NCBI GenBank assembly: GCA_021824145.1 | Contig: JAKALM010000014.1 | Span: forward strand, 20,496-84,495 | Length of the DNA stretch: 64,000 nucleotides | Direction of reading: 5' to 3' | From: Bacteroidota bacterium | GTDB lineage: Bacteria; Bacteroidota; Ignavibacteria; Ignavibacteriales; Ignavibacteriaceae | In this document: one piece after another, positions 63,130-64,000 of the stretch | Layout of the letters: each line of letters starts with the position of its first letter | How positions within the stretch are numbered: position 1 is the first letter of the stretch | The notes under the pieces: generated by a model | What the model saw: only the letters and a program-made list of their open reading frames with translations | The model's database searches: none | Told to the model about the DNA's origin: nothing | Translations under genes and position numbers: made by a program

Positions 63130-64000
63130 TTGGGAGATTTCATTAAGGTTTTTAGATTTTACAGAATTAAATTTTTTCAAATAATTTTTGTCTTTTTTAT
63201 TTTATTAATTGGCTGCAAAAGCCCAAGCGGGCCTGCAAACGATAATAATGAAAATGTTATTCAAGAAGATATTTCTTGGCCTAGTCTGAAAAATTCATCA
63301 TGGCCTATATATCACGGCAATTCCCAATCAAACGGAAGAAGCAAGTATGCCGGGCCTAGCGCGGGCGTTGTTATAGGAAAAATACCCGCCAGTGATATTC
63401 TCTCCGGAATTACAATCGGAAATGATTCTACAATATATTATACAACCGACACTCCAGCCGAATTGCATGCGGCAGATTATAATGGAAATCTAAAATGGAA
63501 AGTAAGTCTTGGTACAACCACAAGTACAACTCCCATAATTTTATATGACGGCACTATTATTATTTCAGAAGGCGTTCAAAAATTAATTTATGCAATAAAT
63601 CCTGATGGAAGTATTAAATGGACATACAAGTGCAGTAATCCGATTCCTAATTTAAGTTTTAATGTTGGGTTAGATACAACTATATATTTTGTAGACTTAT
63701 CTTCTACTCTTTACGCACTTAATAAAGAAGGCCAATTAAAATGGAAGTTAACCGATAGTAGAATCTATGGAGGTTATGAACAAGTAATAACCATTTCTCC
63801 TGATGGAAATTCTTTATATCTGTTGGGAAAGAAAAATTATGTAATTGCTGTTGATATAAATTCAAAAGCAATCAAATGGACATTCGGCAACGATATTTCA
63901 TACACTTCGCCTATTGTGGATTCTCAAGGTAATTTATATGTTTTGCCCAATACCTCGTATGGCAACAGATATCCTTTATATTCACTTAAACCCGACGGAA
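63130..64000 (+). CDS. PQQ-like beta-propeller lipoprotein (3' part missing)
   Basis: An open frame of 290 codons runs off the right edge. The start is TTG at 63130 with AAAGGA 7 bases upstream; an in-frame stop at 63109 excludes earlier starts. The protein begins with a basic, hydrophobic signal and lipobox LLIGCKSPSGP (Cys about residue 30), so it is a lipoprotein. It continues with repeated blades such as LHAADYNGNLKWKVSLG, IYAINPDGSIKWTYK (here LIYAINPDGSIKW), LYALNKEGQLKWKL and VIAVDINSKAIKWTFG, the PQQ/pyrrolo-quinoline-type propeller pattern. The function is unknown; such propellers often bind proteins or glycans at the surface. It is divergent from the GH5 gene. Confidence 0.85.
   Translation, partial: MGDFIKVFRFYRIKFFQIIFVFFILLIGCKSPSGPANDNNENVIQEDISWPSLKNSSWPIYHGNSQSNGRSKYAGPSAGVVIGKIPASDILSGITIGNDSTIYYTTDTPAELHAADYNGNLKWKVSLGTTTSTTPIILYDGTIIISEGVQKLIYAINPDGSIKWTYKCSNPIPNLSFNVGLDTTIYFVDLSSTLYALNKEGQLKWKLTDSRIYGGYEQVITISPDGNSLYLLGKKNYVIAVDINSKAIKWTFGNDISYTSPIVDSQGNLYVLPNTSYGNRYPLYSLKPDG

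Overview
The window is an AT-rich bacterial chromosome segment. It most likely comes from the Ignavibacteria / Melioribacter side of the Bacteroidota-Chlorobi group. Three lines of evidence support this. Four secreted proteins end in type IX secretion (T9SS) sorting domains with the [12 protein letters not shown] signature, and a PorV/PorQ-family protein is present. Several promoters have the Bacteroidota form TTG-N20-TAnnTTTG, although many genes also keep clear Shine-Dalgarno sequences. The gene content (type IV pilus, heme synthesis, secreted glycosidases, B12-dependent methionine synthase) fits a facultative polysaccharide degrader. No rRNA, tRNA, CRISPR array or insertion sequence was found.

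Layout. 1-7194 (minus strand): type IV pilus machinery, read pilin - hairpin terminator - pilC - pilB - pilT-like - a fused pilM/pilN - a pilO-like gene cut by the window edge. A 1.04 kb non-coding gap follows, holding a degenerate palindromic repeat and a very good sigma-54 promoter. 8237-11693 (plus): four pseudopilin-like genes, the last two a tandem duplication, closed by a terminator. 11762-15087: aspS (minus) and a pyrimidine-nucleoside phosphorylase gene (plus). 15153-24655: a heme operon with its own promoter and a TetR-like palindrome, in the order hemX/ccsA-like, hemA, hemC, tetR-hemD fusion, hemE, hemN, hemG, hemB, ended by a hairpin. hemL and hemH are not in the window. 24665-27089: yjbR-like, yceI-like, pirin and marR genes. 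27097-33096: a YncE-like/phosphoesterase lipoprotein, then a small signalling operon (DUF3391-like protein, HDOD protein, PAS histidine kinase). 33125-41963: metH, hldD, an extremely acidic small protein, a Nudix hydrolase, an SLC13-type permease, a DUF1624-type membrane protein and mgsA.

42101-62982 (all minus): a carbohydrate-use region. It encodes a GH5 enzyme with CBM6, a GH2 enzyme, a sodium/solute symporter, a CBM9-like T9SS protein, a TonB-dependent receptor, a 1039-aa Asp-rich surface protein, a PorV-family barrel, a beta-propeller T9SS protein, a GH3 beta-glucosidase and a WG-repeat protein. It resembles a polysaccharide utilisation locus without a recognisable SusD. The window ends inside a PQQ-like propeller lipoprotein gene (plus strand).

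The most unusual items are the TetR-HemD fusion with related palindromes upstream of the heme operon and elsewhere, the PilM-PilN fusion with a degenerate actin-like half, a family of pilin-like proteins with one- or two-residue leaders and no Glu5, and the receptor/1039-aa protein/PorV triad. All functional statements come from reading the sequence and knowledge of protein families; no database search was run.
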